Shown here: positions 24,899 through 33,420 of the stretch, piece by piece | How positions within the stretch are numbered: the first letter of the stretch is position 1 | Layout: the number at the start of each line of letters is the position of its first letter | DNA from: Pararhizobium polonicum | Lineage (GTDB): Bacteria > Pseudomonadota > Alphaproteobacteria > Rhizobiales > Rhizobiaceae | Assembly: GCF_001687365.1 (NCBI RefSeq) | Contig: NZ_LGLV01000020.1 | Span: forward strand, 98,431-162,430 | Direction: 5' to 3' | Length of the DNA: 64,000 nucleotides | Translations under genes and position numbers: made by a program | Notes under the pieces: generated by a model | What the model was told of the DNA's origin: nothing | What the model saw: the letters and a program-made list of their open reading frames with translations, nothing else | Database searches by the model: none

Positions 24899-25081
24899 GC
24901 GCTTTTCCAGATGAGGATGGGCATGTTTTAAAGATGTGGCCGCAAGGGTCAAAGGAAAAGATCGGAACCTTCGCCGGGTGGACGGCAATTGCCGTAATCG
25001 GGGAAGAAAAACCATGCGATGGGTTTCATATTTTGTCGCAATGTCTATGTGTTAGAGGTGAACACCGATCTGGAGACTGCC

Positions 25082-25576
25082 GTGTTGGACAAGACCCAAC
25101 TGGACCCGCTGACCTACCGTGATGCCATGAGCCGGCTGGCCGGTCATGTGCATATCGTGACAGCCGCGCATGAGGGCGTGCAGCGTGGTGTGACGATTAC
25201 GGCTGCCTGCTCGGTTTCAGACGATCCGGCGACGCTGCTCGTCTGCATCAACGGCGCTAATCCGCGCAACGGGATTTTCACCGCAAGCGGCAGCTTTGCG
25301 CTCAATCTGCTCGGCGCCGACCAGATGGATCTCGCCCATGTCTTCTCGGGCAGGAACAATGTCGATCCGTCCGCGCGCTTTTCACATGGTACCTGGGAGG
25401 AATTGAAGACCGGCGCGCCGATTCTGCGTGAGGCTGTGGCTGCCTTCGATTGCCGGCTGATCGATATCAAGACGGTGGCGACCCATATCGTGCTTTTCGG
25501 CGAGGTCGTTGCCGTCACGCTCGGCGCGCAGAAACCGGCGCTCGTCTATCTGGACCGGGATTACCGCACGTTGTAA
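25082..25576 (+). CDS. Flavin reductase (RutF-like)
   Basis: About 164 residues of the flavin reductase domain: YRDAMSRLAGHVHIVTAAHEG, GVTITAACSVSDDPATLLVCI, NPRNGIFTASGSFALNLL and the C-terminal HIVLFGEVVAV. These enzymes reduce FMN with NAD(P)H for a partner monooxygenase. The start is uncertain: a GTG at 25082 has TGGAGA six bases before it and gives the usual family length; an ATG at 25019 is an alternative. It heads a run of same-strand genes for molybdo-hydroxylase maturation with a 26-bp gap to MoxR. No monooxygenase gene is adjacent. Confidence 0.85.
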   Translation: MLDKTQLDPLTYRDAMSRLAGHVHIVTAAHEGVQRGVTITAACSVSDDPATLLVCINGANPRNGIFTASGSFALNLLGADQMDLAHVFSGRNNVDPSARFSHGTWEELKTGAPILREAVAAFDCRLIDIKTVATHIVLFGEVVAVTLGAQKPALVYLDRDYRTL

Positions 25577-25602
25577 ATTTCCTCCAAGGGAACTGAGGAA
25601 AC

Positions 25603-26532
25603 ATGAAGACGTACACGAACGGCGCATTGCCGGCCTCCATCGCGGAAACGATGGAGATGCTGGAATCGGGCGATTATCTTGCCGGAACGGCGCTTTCGAC
25701 AGTGCTTTTCCTGTCGCTGACCATGAAACGTCCGTTGTTTCTCGAAGGCGAGGCCGGTGTCGGCAAGACCGAGATCGCCAAGGTGCTGGCCAAGGCGCTC
25801 GACCGGCCACTGATCCGGCTGCAGTGCTACGAGGGACTCGATATCTCGTCTGCCGTCTATGAATGGAACTATCCGGCGCAGATGCTGGAAATCCGGCTTT
25901 CGGAGGCTTCCGGTACGGCCGATCGCGGCAAGATCGAAAGCAATATTTTTTCGGAAAAATACCTGATCCGCCGCCCTGTGCTGCAGGCGATTTCGGCGGA
26001 GGCCGGCAAGGCGCCGGTGTTCCTGATCGACGAGCTGGACCGCACGGATGAGGCTTTCGAAGCTTTTCTGCTCGAAGTCCTGTCGGATTTTCAGGTGACG
26101 ATCCCCGAGCTCGGGACGATCCGGGCGCAGGAACCGCCGATCGTCATCATCACCACCAACCGGACCCGCGAGGTGCATGATGCGCTCAAGCGCCGCTGTC
26201 TCTATCATTGGGTCGACTATCCGAAAGCGGCGCAGGAGCTGGACATCATCCGCCGCAAGGTGCCGGGCTGCAACGAACGGCTGTCGCGCGAAGTCGTCGG
26301 CTATGTCCAGCGGTTGAGAACGATCGATCTGTTCAAGAACCCTGGCGTGGCCGAAACCATCGACTGGGCAACGGCCCTGACCGAACTTGACCGGCTGACA
26401 CTTGATCCCGAAACCATCGCCGATACGCTCGGCGCGCTGCTCAAGTACCAGGATGACATCGCGCGGGTCGAAGGCGGTGAAGGCCGCAAGATCCTCGACG
26501 AGGTCAAGGCCGAACTCCTGGCGGCGGGCTGA
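25603..26532 (+). CDS. MoxR-family AAA ATPase (CoxD-like)
   Basis: 309-residue AAA+ chaperone: Walker A GEAGVGKT at 49-56, Walker B VFLIDELDR, and sensor-1 region IVIITTNRTRE. It belongs to the MoxR group that works with VWA-domain proteins to insert cofactors; in carboxydotrophs the CoxD homologue helps build the Mo/Cu centre of CO dehydrogenase. The VWA partner follows after 2 bp, then two XdhC-type proteins and a MobA-like protein, which supports maturation of a molybdenum hydroxylase. Confidence 0.92.
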   Translation: MKTYTNGALPASIAETMEMLESGDYLAGTALSTVLFLSLTMKRPLFLEGEAGVGKTEIAKVLAKALDRPLIRLQCYEGLDISSAVYEWNYPAQMLEIRLSEASGTADRGKIESNIFSEKYLIRRPVLQAISAEAGKAPVFLIDELDRTDEAFEAFLLEVLSDFQVTIPELGTIRAQEPPIVIITTNRTREVHDALKRRCLYHWVDYPKAAQELDIIRRKVPGCNERLSREVVGYVQRLRTIDLFKNPGVAETIDWATALTELDRLTLDPETIADTLGALLKYQDDIARVEGGEGRKILDEVKAELLAAG

Positions 26533-26534
26533 TC

Positions 26535-27788
26535 ATGGCGACACTTGCTCGGGCAAGCGACGGAGCCGCTGTTCCACCGATGCAGGAGGGCGATGGGCAT
26601 TTTGCCGATAACATCGTCTTTTTCGCCTGGGCTTTGCGCAAGGCGGGATTGAAGATCGGGCCCGGTGCGGTCACTGATGCAATCGAAGCCGTGACGTTGA
26701 TCGGTATCGGCTCCCGCGACGAGTTTTATGCCGCGCTGCAGTCGGTTCTCGTCAAGCGATATGAGGATCAGGCTCTGTTCGATGAGGCCTTCCGTCTGTT
26801 CTGGCGGTCGCACGATCTGATCGGCAGGATGATTGCGGCGATGCCGCCGATGGCACCCGATTCGCGTGAAACAGACCGCCGCCGCGCAGGCGAGAGGTGG
26901 ATCAGCGATGCACTTTTTGCCGATCGCGAGGCGCAGCGGCCGGTTCGCGACGAACCGGATATCGAGATCGATGCGCGGTTGACCGCATCGGGCCGCGACC
27001 TTTTCCGGCGGACGGATTTTGCCCGGATGTTGGCAGCCGAGCTTTCGGAAGCGAAGAAGGCTCTGGCAGCGCTGGTATTGCCGATGGATGAGGTGAGGAC
27101 GCGGCGCTACCGCGCCTCTCATCGCTCGCGGCGGATCGACCCGCGCGCCACCATGCGCGATGCGATGAAAACCGGCGGCGACCTCATCCTGCCGCGCTTT
27201 CGCGAGCCGAAGACCATCCATCCGCCACTCGTGGTGCTGGCCGATATTTCCGGCTCGATGAGCCAGTACACTCGCATCTTCCTGCATTTCCTGCATGTTT
27301 TGACCGCCAAACGCCGCCGCGTTCACACATTCCTGTTCGGGACACGGCTGAGCAACGTTACCCGGCAGATGAACAGGCGCGATCCGGACGCGGCGATGGA
27401 CGACTGTATCAGCGCTGTCAGCGACTGGTCCGGCGGTACGCGGATCGGCGAAACCCTGCATGTATTCAACCGCCTCTGGTCGCGCCGGGTGCTGGGGCAG
27501 GGTGCCATCGTGCTGCTGATCACCGACGGTCTGGAACGTGACGATGTCGGCGATCTCAAAATGGAGATGGACCGGCTGCACCGCTCCTGCCGCCGGCTGA
27601 TCTGGCTCAATCCGCTGCTGCGCTTCGACGGTTTCGAGGCGCGCGCGCGGGGTGTCAGGGCGATGCTGCCGCATGTTGACGAATTCCGCGCGGTGCATAA
27701 CTTGGCAGCGGTGTCGGATCTGGTCGAATCCCTGTCCGGCCGTTTTTCACGGGATGCCGATCCACGCCGCTTCATGGCGCGGCGCTGA
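26535..27788 (+). CDS. VWA-domain protein, CoxE-like
   Basis: 417 residues with a C-terminal von Willebrand A domain whose metal site DISGSMS lies at 237-243, preceded by a basic RRYRASHRSRRIDPRATMRDAMKTGGD stretch typical of CoxE. LLITDGLERDD follows. No signal peptide or membrane helix. It pairs with the MoxR gene immediately upstream (2-bp gap), the standard arrangement for MoxR/VWA chaperone pairs, and precedes XdhC-type genes, suggesting a role in Mo-enzyme active-site assembly. Confidence 0.92.
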   Translation: MATLARASDGAAVPPMQEGDGHFADNIVFFAWALRKAGLKIGPGAVTDAIEAVTLIGIGSRDEFYAALQSVLVKRYEDQALFDEAFRLFWRSHDLIGRMIAAMPPMAPDSRETDRRRAGERWISDALFADREAQRPVRDEPDIEIDARLTASGRDLFRRTDFARMLAAELSEAKKALAALVLPMDEVRTRRYRASHRSRRIDPRATMRDAMKTGGDLILPRFREPKTIHPPLVVLADISGSMSQYTRIFLHFLHVLTAKRRRVHTFLFGTRLSNVTRQMNRRDPDAAMDDCISAVSDWSGGTRIGETLHVFNRLWSRRVLGQGAIVLLITDGLERDDVGDLKMEMDRLHRSCRRLIWLNPLLRFDGFEARARGVRAMLPHVDEFRAVHNLAAVSDLVESLSGRFSRDADPRRFMARR

Positions 27789-27808
27789 GCTGTTTGGAGA
27801 AAACCGTC

Positions 27809-28138
27809 ATGCCGGAGCAATCTCCATTATTCGATCCGCTGGTGGTGGCACAGCAATGGCGCACGCAAGGGCGCGGCGTCGCCATCGCCACCGTTCTCGA
27901 AACCTGGGGCTCGGCGCCAAGGCCGGTCGGTAGCCATCTGGTGATTGACGCGGACGGCAATTTTGAAGGATCTGTTTCCGGCGGCTGTGTCGAAAGTGCC
28001 GTCATCGGTGAGGCGGCGGAGGTGATTGCGGCGGGGACGGCGCGGATACTCGACTTCGGCGTAACGGACGAAACTGCCTGGCGCGTCGGGCTTTCCTGCG
28101 GCGGGCGCATCCGCATCTACGTCGAAAGGCTGGGATAA
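27809..28138 (+). CDS. XdhC/CoxI N-terminal-domain protein
   Basis: 109 residues corresponding only to the N-terminal domain of XdhC/CoxI proteins: GVAIATVLETWGSAPRPVGSHLVI, GSVSGGCVESAVIGEA with its conserved cysteine, and LSCGGRIRIYVE with the second cysteine. XdhC binds molybdenum cofactor, protects its sulfuration and delivers it to xanthine dehydrogenase-type enzymes. GGAG sits about nine bases before the ATG at 27809. The C-terminal Rossmann half is encoded separately by the next gene, so the pair forms a split XdhC. Confidence 0.9.
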   Translation: MPEQSPLFDPLVVAQQWRTQGRGVAIATVLETWGSAPRPVGSHLVIDADGNFEGSVSGGCVESAVIGEAAEVIAAGTARILDFGVTDETAWRVGLSCGGRIRIYVERLG

Positions 28139-28143
28139 AGCCG

Positions 28144-28869
28144 ATGCTGCCCGAGCACCTGCACAGACTCAATGCGGCGCGTGATTCCCGGCGCGCGGCT
28201 GTGATTGTAACCGATCTGGATGCCGCCAGCTCGACGCTTTTTCTAGAAGGCGAGAATATCGAGGAGACAGCGGCGCCGGCCGTCGAATCCGCCTTGCGAA
28301 CGGGCAAGTCCGGAATGGCAGAAATCGGCGGACGACCGGTTTTCATCAACGTCTATCTGCCACCGCCGCGCATCGTCGTCATCGGTGCGGTTCATATCTC
28401 GCAGGCGCTTGCCGGCATGGCGGCGATTGCGGGCTTCGACCTGACGATCATCGATCCGCGCAGTGCCTTTGCAACGCCGGAGCGGTTCGGCCAGACCAGG
28501 CTGCTTGCCGAATGGCCCGAAGACGCGCTCAAGGGTATGCCGCTGGATGCCTATACGGCGTTGGCGGCGGTTTCCCACGATCCGAAGATCGACGATTTTC
28601 CGCTGAAGGCGGCGCTCGATGCGGCCTGTTTTTATGTCGGCGCGCTCGGCAGCCGCAGGACGCATGCCAGCCGGGTCGAGCGGCTGACAAAGCTGGGGCT
28701 GGATGAAAGCGCCATTGCCCGTATCCATGCGCCGATCGGCCTCGATATCCGCGCGGCGAGCCCGGCCGAAATCGCCGTCGCCATTCTCGCCGATATCATT
28801 CAGGCGTTGCGCACACGCGATGTGACCGCCACGCCACGAGGCGCGGACAACCGCGGCCCGGCGCGGTGA
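28144..28869 (+). CDS. XdhC Rossmann-domain protein
   Basis: 241 residues matching the C-terminal NAD(P)-like Rossmann domain of XdhC: PPRIVVIGAVHISQALAGMAAIAGFDLTIIDPR, LAAVSHDPKIDDFPLKAAL and FYVGALGSRRTHASRVERLTKLG. The H in SHDPKID and the GSRR patch are conserved in the family. It begins 5 bp after the N-domain gene and its stop overlaps the GTG of the MobA-like gene, so the three are tightly coupled. Together with the previous gene it makes a two-piece XdhC. Confidence 0.9.
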   Translation: MLPEHLHRLNAARDSRRAAVIVTDLDAASSTLFLEGENIEETAAPAVESALRTGKSGMAEIGGRPVFINVYLPPPRIVVIGAVHISQALAGMAAIAGFDLTIIDPRSAFATPERFGQTRLLAEWPEDALKGMPLDAYTALAAVSHDPKIDDFPLKAALDAACFYVGALGSRRTHASRVERLTKLGLDESAIARIHAPIGLDIRAASPAEIAVAILADIIQALRTRDVTATPRGADNRGPAR

Positions 28870-29492
28870 CGGATATGGAGCAGAAGGACATTTCGGTCGC
28901 CATCGTCCTGCTCGCTGCCGGCCGGGCAAGCCGCATGGGCGCGTCGGGGCAGCACAAGCTGCTGGCGGAGTTTGATGGCGTTCCACTGGTGCGGCGCAGC
29001 GCCGAAGCGGCCCTTGGCGCCGGTGCCAGCCGTGTCTTTGCCGTGACGGGCCACCGGCAGGCGGAAATCCGCGCCGCGCTTGCCGGGCTTGACGTCGTGC
29101 CCGTCGCCAATGCGAACTATACGGCAGGCATGGCCTCGTCGCTGATCGTCGGAATCCATGCGGCCGAACCGGATGCCGATGGCGTCTTGGTGATGCTGGC
29201 CGACATGCCGTGGGTGACGGCCGGTGATCTGACAACACTGATTTCGGCGTTCAAGGCTGCGCAGGGCCGGGTCATCATTCGTGCCGTGTCAGACGGCAAG
29301 CGCGGCAATCCGGTAATTCTGCCACGCCCGACGTTTAAGGCCGTCAGCCAGTTGCAGGGCGATGTCGGTGCGCGCCATATCATTGAAACATGCGGGCTGC
29401 CGGTGATCGATGTCGATATCGGACCGGCTGCTCATCTCGATCTCGATACGCCGGAGGCTATTCTTGCCGCCGGAGGCATATTGAAAGGCTAA
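28866..29492 (+). CDS. MobA-like molybdenum cofactor nucleotidyltransferase
   Basis: 208-residue NTP transferase of the MobA/MocA-like group: VAIVLLAAGRASRMGASGQHKLL (nucleotide-binding loop), GVLVMLADMPWVT (metal site), RGNPVILP and LDLDTPEA near the end. These enzymes add CMP or GMP to molybdopterin; the pairing with XdhC and the LLAAGRASRMG pattern fit a MocA-type cytidylyltransferase for xanthine-oxidase-family enzymes. The start is either the GTG at 28866 overlapping the previous stop or the ATG at 28875; both lack a clear ribosome site. Confidence 0.88.
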   Translation: MTDMEQKDISVAIVLLAAGRASRMGASGQHKLLAEFDGVPLVRRSAEAALGAGASRVFAVTGHRQAEIRAALAGLDVVPVANANYTAGMASSLIVGIHAAEPDADGVLVMLADMPWVTAGDLTTLISAFKAAQGRVIIRAVSDGKRGNPVILPRPTFKAVSQLQGDVGARHIIETCGLPVIDVDIGPAAHLDLDTPEAILAAGGILKG

Positions 29493-29497
29493 CGAAA

Positions 29498-29815
29498 ATG
29501 GACAATGCGGCAATCGAAGAGATGTTTGCAGCGCTCGGGCCTGTGACGGTCAAACGGATGTTCGGCGCCAAGGGCATCTATTTCGAGGGGCGAATTCTGG
29601 CGCTGGAGGTGGATGGTGACATTCTGCTCAAGGCTGACGTCGAAAGCGCTGCCGATTTCGAAGCGGCCGGAAGTGTGCAATGGGCTTATGACGGCAAGGG
29701 AAAGCCGGTGAAAATGCCTTACTGGTCCATTCCGGAAGAGGCGTTCGACGATCCGGACGAGATGGCCCGCTGGGTACGGCTTGCCTATGAGGCAGCCTTG
29801 CGGGCTAGGAAGTAG
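29498..29815 (+). CDS. TfoX N-terminal-domain protein
   Basis: 105 residues of the TfoX/Sxy N-terminal domain: LGPVTVKRMFGAKGIYFEGRILALEVDGDILLKAD and YDGKGKPVKMPYWSIPEEAFDDPDEMARW. The C-terminal domain of gammaproteobacterial Sxy is absent, the usual state in rhizobia, and a competence role is unproven there. It starts 5 bp after the MobA-like gene and overlaps the convergent Nudix gene by 11 bp at its end. Confidence 0.88.
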   Translation: MDNAAIEEMFAALGPVTVKRMFGAKGIYFEGRILALEVDGDILLKADVESAADFEAAGSVQWAYDGKGKPVKMPYWSIPEEAFDDPDEMARWVRLAYEAALRARK

Positions 29816-30227
29816 CCAGTGCCTGCAGTGCTTTCACCGCGTCCTGTGCAAACAGGGAAAGCGGTTGCGGCAGATTGTCGAGCGGATACCAGCCGATTTC
29901 GGCGAGCTTGTCCGGTTCCGTCAGCTGCGGTTCGCCGGAGAAATCCTCGGTCACGTAGATCAACGAGATCCAGTGCTGCCGGTCGGCTTCGACCCGTTGT
30001 TCGCTGAGGCAGAGAAACCGTGCGGAGTGGATCGTCAGGCCACTTTCCTCCTCGGCCTCACGGCGCGCGGCGTCTGCAGCCGGCTCCATGTGATCGACCT
30101 TGCCGCCGACGATGCTCCAATGGCCGGCTTCCGGCGCCTTGAGGCGCTTGCAAAGCAAAAGCTTGCCGTCATTCAAGACGGCAAGCCCAGATCCCACGCC
30201 GGGGAAATCAATGCCTGGAAGCGCCAT
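29805..30227 (-). CDS. Nudix hydrolase
   Basis: 140 residues with a full Nudix box from G42 to L64 (G-x5-E48-x7-R56-E57-x2-E60-E61-x-G63). Flanking VGSGLAVLNDGKLLLCKRLKAP resembles MutT/ADP-ribose-type members. Substrate unknown: nucleoside triphosphates, sugar nucleotides or dinucleotides are possible. It lies 15 bp downstream of the DEAD-box helicase stop, so likely the same transcript, and its end overlaps TfoX on the other strand by 11 bp. Confidence 0.9.
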   Translation of the reverse strand: MALPGIDFPGVGSGLAVLNDGKLLLCKRLKAPEAGHWSIVGGKVDHMEPAADAARREAEEESGLTIHSARFLCLSEQRVEADRQHWISLIYVTEDFSGEPQLTEPDKLAEIGWYPLDNLPQPLSLFAQDAVKALQALATS

Positions 30228-30242
30228 GCGACTGCCTGATGA

Positions 30243-31784
30243 TCAAGCCTTGCCGGCAATCAGCATGAAAGCCGGAATATCGTCGCCGAAGCCGACCGGT
30301 GTTGGACCATCGTCCTGGTCGCGGCGATAGCGATTGCGGCGATCACGGTTGTCGTCATTGGCAGGATACGGCTGGGGAGCAGGACGGTTGCTGTGGCGGC
30401 CGGCATTCTGCGGTTTCGTTTCTGCCTTGCGTTCTGATCTCACAGGTTCTGCCTTTGCTATGACCGGTTCGAGTGCTGCTACTGTCGTTACTGCTGCTGG
30501 AATATCGTCCGATTTGGTGTCCGATTTGTGACTGTGCACCGGACGGGGCGCGTAATCGCGGTCCCTGTCGTTGCGCCGTCCACCACGCTTGCCGTCACGG
30601 CCACCGCGCTCTGGCTTGCTGCTCTCGTGGCTTTCCATCGGAGCGGGCAGGGCGGAAAGGTCGCCGTTCAGCCATTCGATCTTCTTGTCGATCAGCTTTT
30701 CGATGGCATCCACGAATTTGGTGTCGCGCTTGGAGACCAGCGTGAAGGCAGCGCCCGAACGGCCGGCACGGCCGGTGCGGCCGATGCGGTGGACATAGTC
30801 TTCCGCATGGATCGGCACGTCGAAATTGAAGACGTGGCTGACATCCGGAATGTCGAGACCGCGGGCGGCGACGTCGGAGGCAACCAGCAGCGTGATCGCA
30901 TTGTCCTTGAAGCCTGCGAGCATTTTCGTGCGCGAGCTCTGATCCATATCACCGTGCAGAGCGCCGACCGAGAAACCGTGACGCGACAGCGAGCGGTACA
31001 GTTCGGCAACATCAAGCTTGCGATTGCAGAAGATGATGGCGTTCTTCAGTTCTTCCTGCTTCTGGATCAGATCGCGCAGGATGGCACGCTTTTCGTAATC
31101 CTTGCTGTGAGTCGCGACCAATCGCTGCGTCACGGTCGTTGCCGTCGACGAACGCGTGGACACTTCGACGCGCTCGGGGTTCTGCAGGAACCGGTCGGCC
31201 AGCTTCTGGATTTCCGGCGGCATGGTGGCCGAGAAGAACAGGGTCTGGCGCGTGAACGGGATCAGCTTGGCGATGCGCTCGATATCCGGGATGAAACCCA
31301 TGTCGAGCATGCGGTCGGCTTCGTCGATGACGAGAATTTCAACGCCGGTCATCAAAAGCTTGCCACGTTCGCAATGGTCGAGCAGGCGGCCGGGGGTGCA
31401 GATCAGCACGTCGGCGCCACGCTCCAGTTTGCGGTCCTGTTCGTCGAACGAGACGCCGCCGATCAGCAATGCGACATTGAGCTTGTGATTCTTGCCGTAT
31501 TTTTCAAAGTTTTCCGCAACCTGAGCAGCCAGTTCGCGCGTCGGTTCAAGAATGAGCGTGCGCGGCATACGAGCGCGAGCGCGTCCCTTTTCCAGAAGCG
31601 TCAGCATCGGCAGCACGAAGGAGGCCGTTTTACCCGTGCCCGTCTGGGCGATTCCCAGAATATCACGCCGCTGCAGGGCTGGCGGAATAGCGCCTGCCTG
31701 GATCGGTGTGGGGATGGTGTAGCCCGCATCTGTCACTGCGGTAAGAACTTTTTGGCTCAGGCCAAGGTCTGAAAAAGTGGTCAA
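30243..31784 (-). CDS. DEAD-box RNA helicase, RhlE type
   Basis: 513 residues. Q-motif FSDLGLSQKVLTAVTDAGY, Walker A AQTGTGKT at 46-53, PTRELAAQ, TPGRLLDH, VIDEADRM, SAT in FFSATMPP, then the second RecA domain with HGDMDQSSR, VASDVAARGLDIP and HRIGRTGRAGRSG. After about residue 375 a low-complexity basic tail rich in R, D, N and P follows, typical of RhlE/CsdA-like cold-adaptation and RNA-decay helicases. The start at 31784 gives the standard N-terminus. Confidence 0.94.
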   Translation of the reverse strand: MTTFSDLGLSQKVLTAVTDAGYTIPTPIQAGAIPPALQRRDILGIAQTGTGKTASFVLPMLTLLEKGRARARMPRTLILEPTRELAAQVAENFEKYGKNHKLNVALLIGGVSFDEQDRKLERGADVLICTPGRLLDHCERGKLLMTGVEILVIDEADRMLDMGFIPDIERIAKLIPFTRQTLFFSATMPPEIQKLADRFLQNPERVEVSTRSSTATTVTQRLVATHSKDYEKRAILRDLIQKQEELKNAIIFCNRKLDVAELYRSLSRHGFSVGALHGDMDQSSRTKMLAGFKDNAITLLVASDVAARGLDIPDVSHVFNFDVPIHAEDYVHRIGRTGRAGRSGAAFTLVSKRDTKFVDAIEKLIDKKIEWLNGDLSALPAPMESHESSKPERGGRDGKRGGRRNDRDRDYAPRPVHSHKSDTKSDDIPAAVTTVAALEPVIAKAEPVRSERKAETKPQNAGRHSNRPAPQPYPANDDNRDRRNRYRRDQDDGPTPVGFGDDIPAFMLIAGKA

Positions 31785-31999
31785 AGGGAAATCTGTTTCC
31801 GTTCCGGTTCGGTCGAACTCTGGTCAATCGGCGCATGCTTTAACTGCCGTCGCTGGGGCTCATAGTCCCATAGGCAAACAAAGTCAAGAAAACCGGTGGT
31901 TTGATGCTGGAGAGAGTCAATAAATAACTTGCCGGCAAAGTGATGGCGGAAATACGCGCGCCCAAGGCTCCAGATGGACCCGCACTTACACTGATCGGT

Positions 32000-33319
32000 T
32001 CAGTTGATGTAGTGGCTGAGCTTGATACCGGCAGTCAGGAACCGCATCGGATCAACCGCTTCGCCGTTCAGGCGGACCTCGTAATGCAGATGCGGTCCTG
32101 TCGAGCGGCCGGTGCTGCCGGAGCGGGCAATGGCTTCGCCCGCGGTAATCCTGTCGCCGACATTGACGAGGATGGTCGACAGGTGGGCGTAGCGGGTGGT
32201 GATGCCGTTGCCATGGTCGATTTCGACCATATTGCCATAGCCGCCGGTCTTGCCGGCGGTGATCACGGTACCGGGTGCTGTCGCAAGGATCCGCGTTCCG
32301 GTCGGGGCGCGAAAATCGATGCCGGCATGCAGCGCCAGGCGGCCGAGGAACGGATCCATGCGGTTTCCGAAGCTGCTGGTGATGTCGCTGGCCGGCGAGG
32401 GATTGTTGAAAGGCAGCTTCTTGACCTGGCTGCGGATATGCTCGAGGCGGCCAAGTGCCGTATCGAGCCCGACAAGGGAATTGTCGAAGGCTTCGGCCGT
32501 TTCCGGTTCGACAAACGGTCCGCCAATCGCGGTATCATCTTCCCGCACACTCGTGGGCACGTCCGCGACCGCATCGTCCGGCGCAACCTTGACGCCGGTG
32601 CGCGCAAGGATGGTCATGATGGCATCGGTCGCCTCCGATGCGCCTTCGGTCAGGCTCCGGATGCGGGTCTTCTGTTCCTGTTCGATATCCTTCAGCGACA
32701 GCGTCACCTTGGAAAACAGCCGGTCGGCCCTGTCGGACATGGCCTCCTGGCCTCCCGTGCCGGACTGGGGTGCATAGGCGAGCGCCATCCTCTGCTGCGG
32801 CGGCTGGCCTCCCAGTCCCATCAGGCGCTCGATCGCCTTGACGCCGCCGCTCGCGTCGGCGCGCTTGTCGGAGGCCTGCGGTGCCGTGAGGGCCGGTTGA
32901 CTTTCCTTGCCGGCAATGCCGGATTCCTCTGCCCGGTCGAGCAGCGTGCCGAGTTTGCCATGACGCGACGACAGCGCCATCTGCTGCTGCAGCAATTTTT
33001 CGACCTTGTCTTCCACGACCTGCTGGTCGAGCAGTTGACGGCTGGTGACGCGATCGACCTGGGCGCGCAGCGCTGCGATCCGGTCTTCATACTCGTGCTG
33101 CATGCGCGCCTGACGCGCCATCGTGCCGCCGATCAGATCGTCGCGCAGCACGAGATAGGATGTCGCGGCGAGATAGCCGATCGAAAAAACGGAAACAAAA
33201 CAGATCGACAGCGCTGCCATCCACGGCTGGAAGGTCATGTGCCTGACCTTGTCGCCGCTTGCCAGAATGATGATGTGCTTTTGTGTGCGCTTGCCGAAGA
33301 CCCGGCTTTCCGTAGACAC
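32000..33319 (-). CDS. M23 peptidoglycan endopeptidase, membrane-anchored
   Basis: About 439 residues: short basic N-terminus, one membrane helix near residues 35-55 (WMAALSICFVSVFSIGYLAATSY), a long coiled-coil (about 60-130), a variable linker, and a C-terminal LytM/M23 domain with metal ligands in LHAGIDFRAP and the H-x-H of PHLHYEV. Intact zinc residues suggest an active endopeptidase rather than an EnvC-type activator. The start is ambiguous: GTG at 33319 or TTG at 33322, both next to GGTGAG; no better ATG exists before residue 28. It probably acts in the periplasm on cross-links during growth or division. Confidence 0.9.
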   Translation of the reverse strand: MSTESRVFGKRTQKHIIILASGDKVRHMTFQPWMAALSICFVSVFSIGYLAATSYLVLRDDLIGGTMARQARMQHEYEDRIAALRAQVDRVTSRQLLDQQVVEDKVEKLLQQQMALSSRHGKLGTLLDRAEESGIAGKESQPALTAPQASDKRADASGGVKAIERLMGLGGQPPQQRMALAYAPQSGTGGQEAMSDRADRLFSKVTLSLKDIEQEQKTRIRSLTEGASEATDAIMTILARTGVKVAPDDAVADVPTSVREDDTAIGGPFVEPETAEAFDNSLVGLDTALGRLEHIRSQVKKLPFNNPSPASDITSSFGNRMDPFLGRLALHAGIDFRAPTGTRILATAPGTVITAGKTGGYGNMVEIDHGNGITTRYAHLSTILVNVGDRITAGEAIARSGSTGRSTGPHLHYEVRLNGEAVDPMRFLTAGIKLSHYIN

Positions 33320-33420
33320 CAACTCACCCCCACCACATGCGATTCTGCGCGCCCTGATGGTGTCGATTAGACACCGTTAAGGTTAACAAAGCCTTGCGAA
33401 AGGGCGATTGGCCAGCCGGC

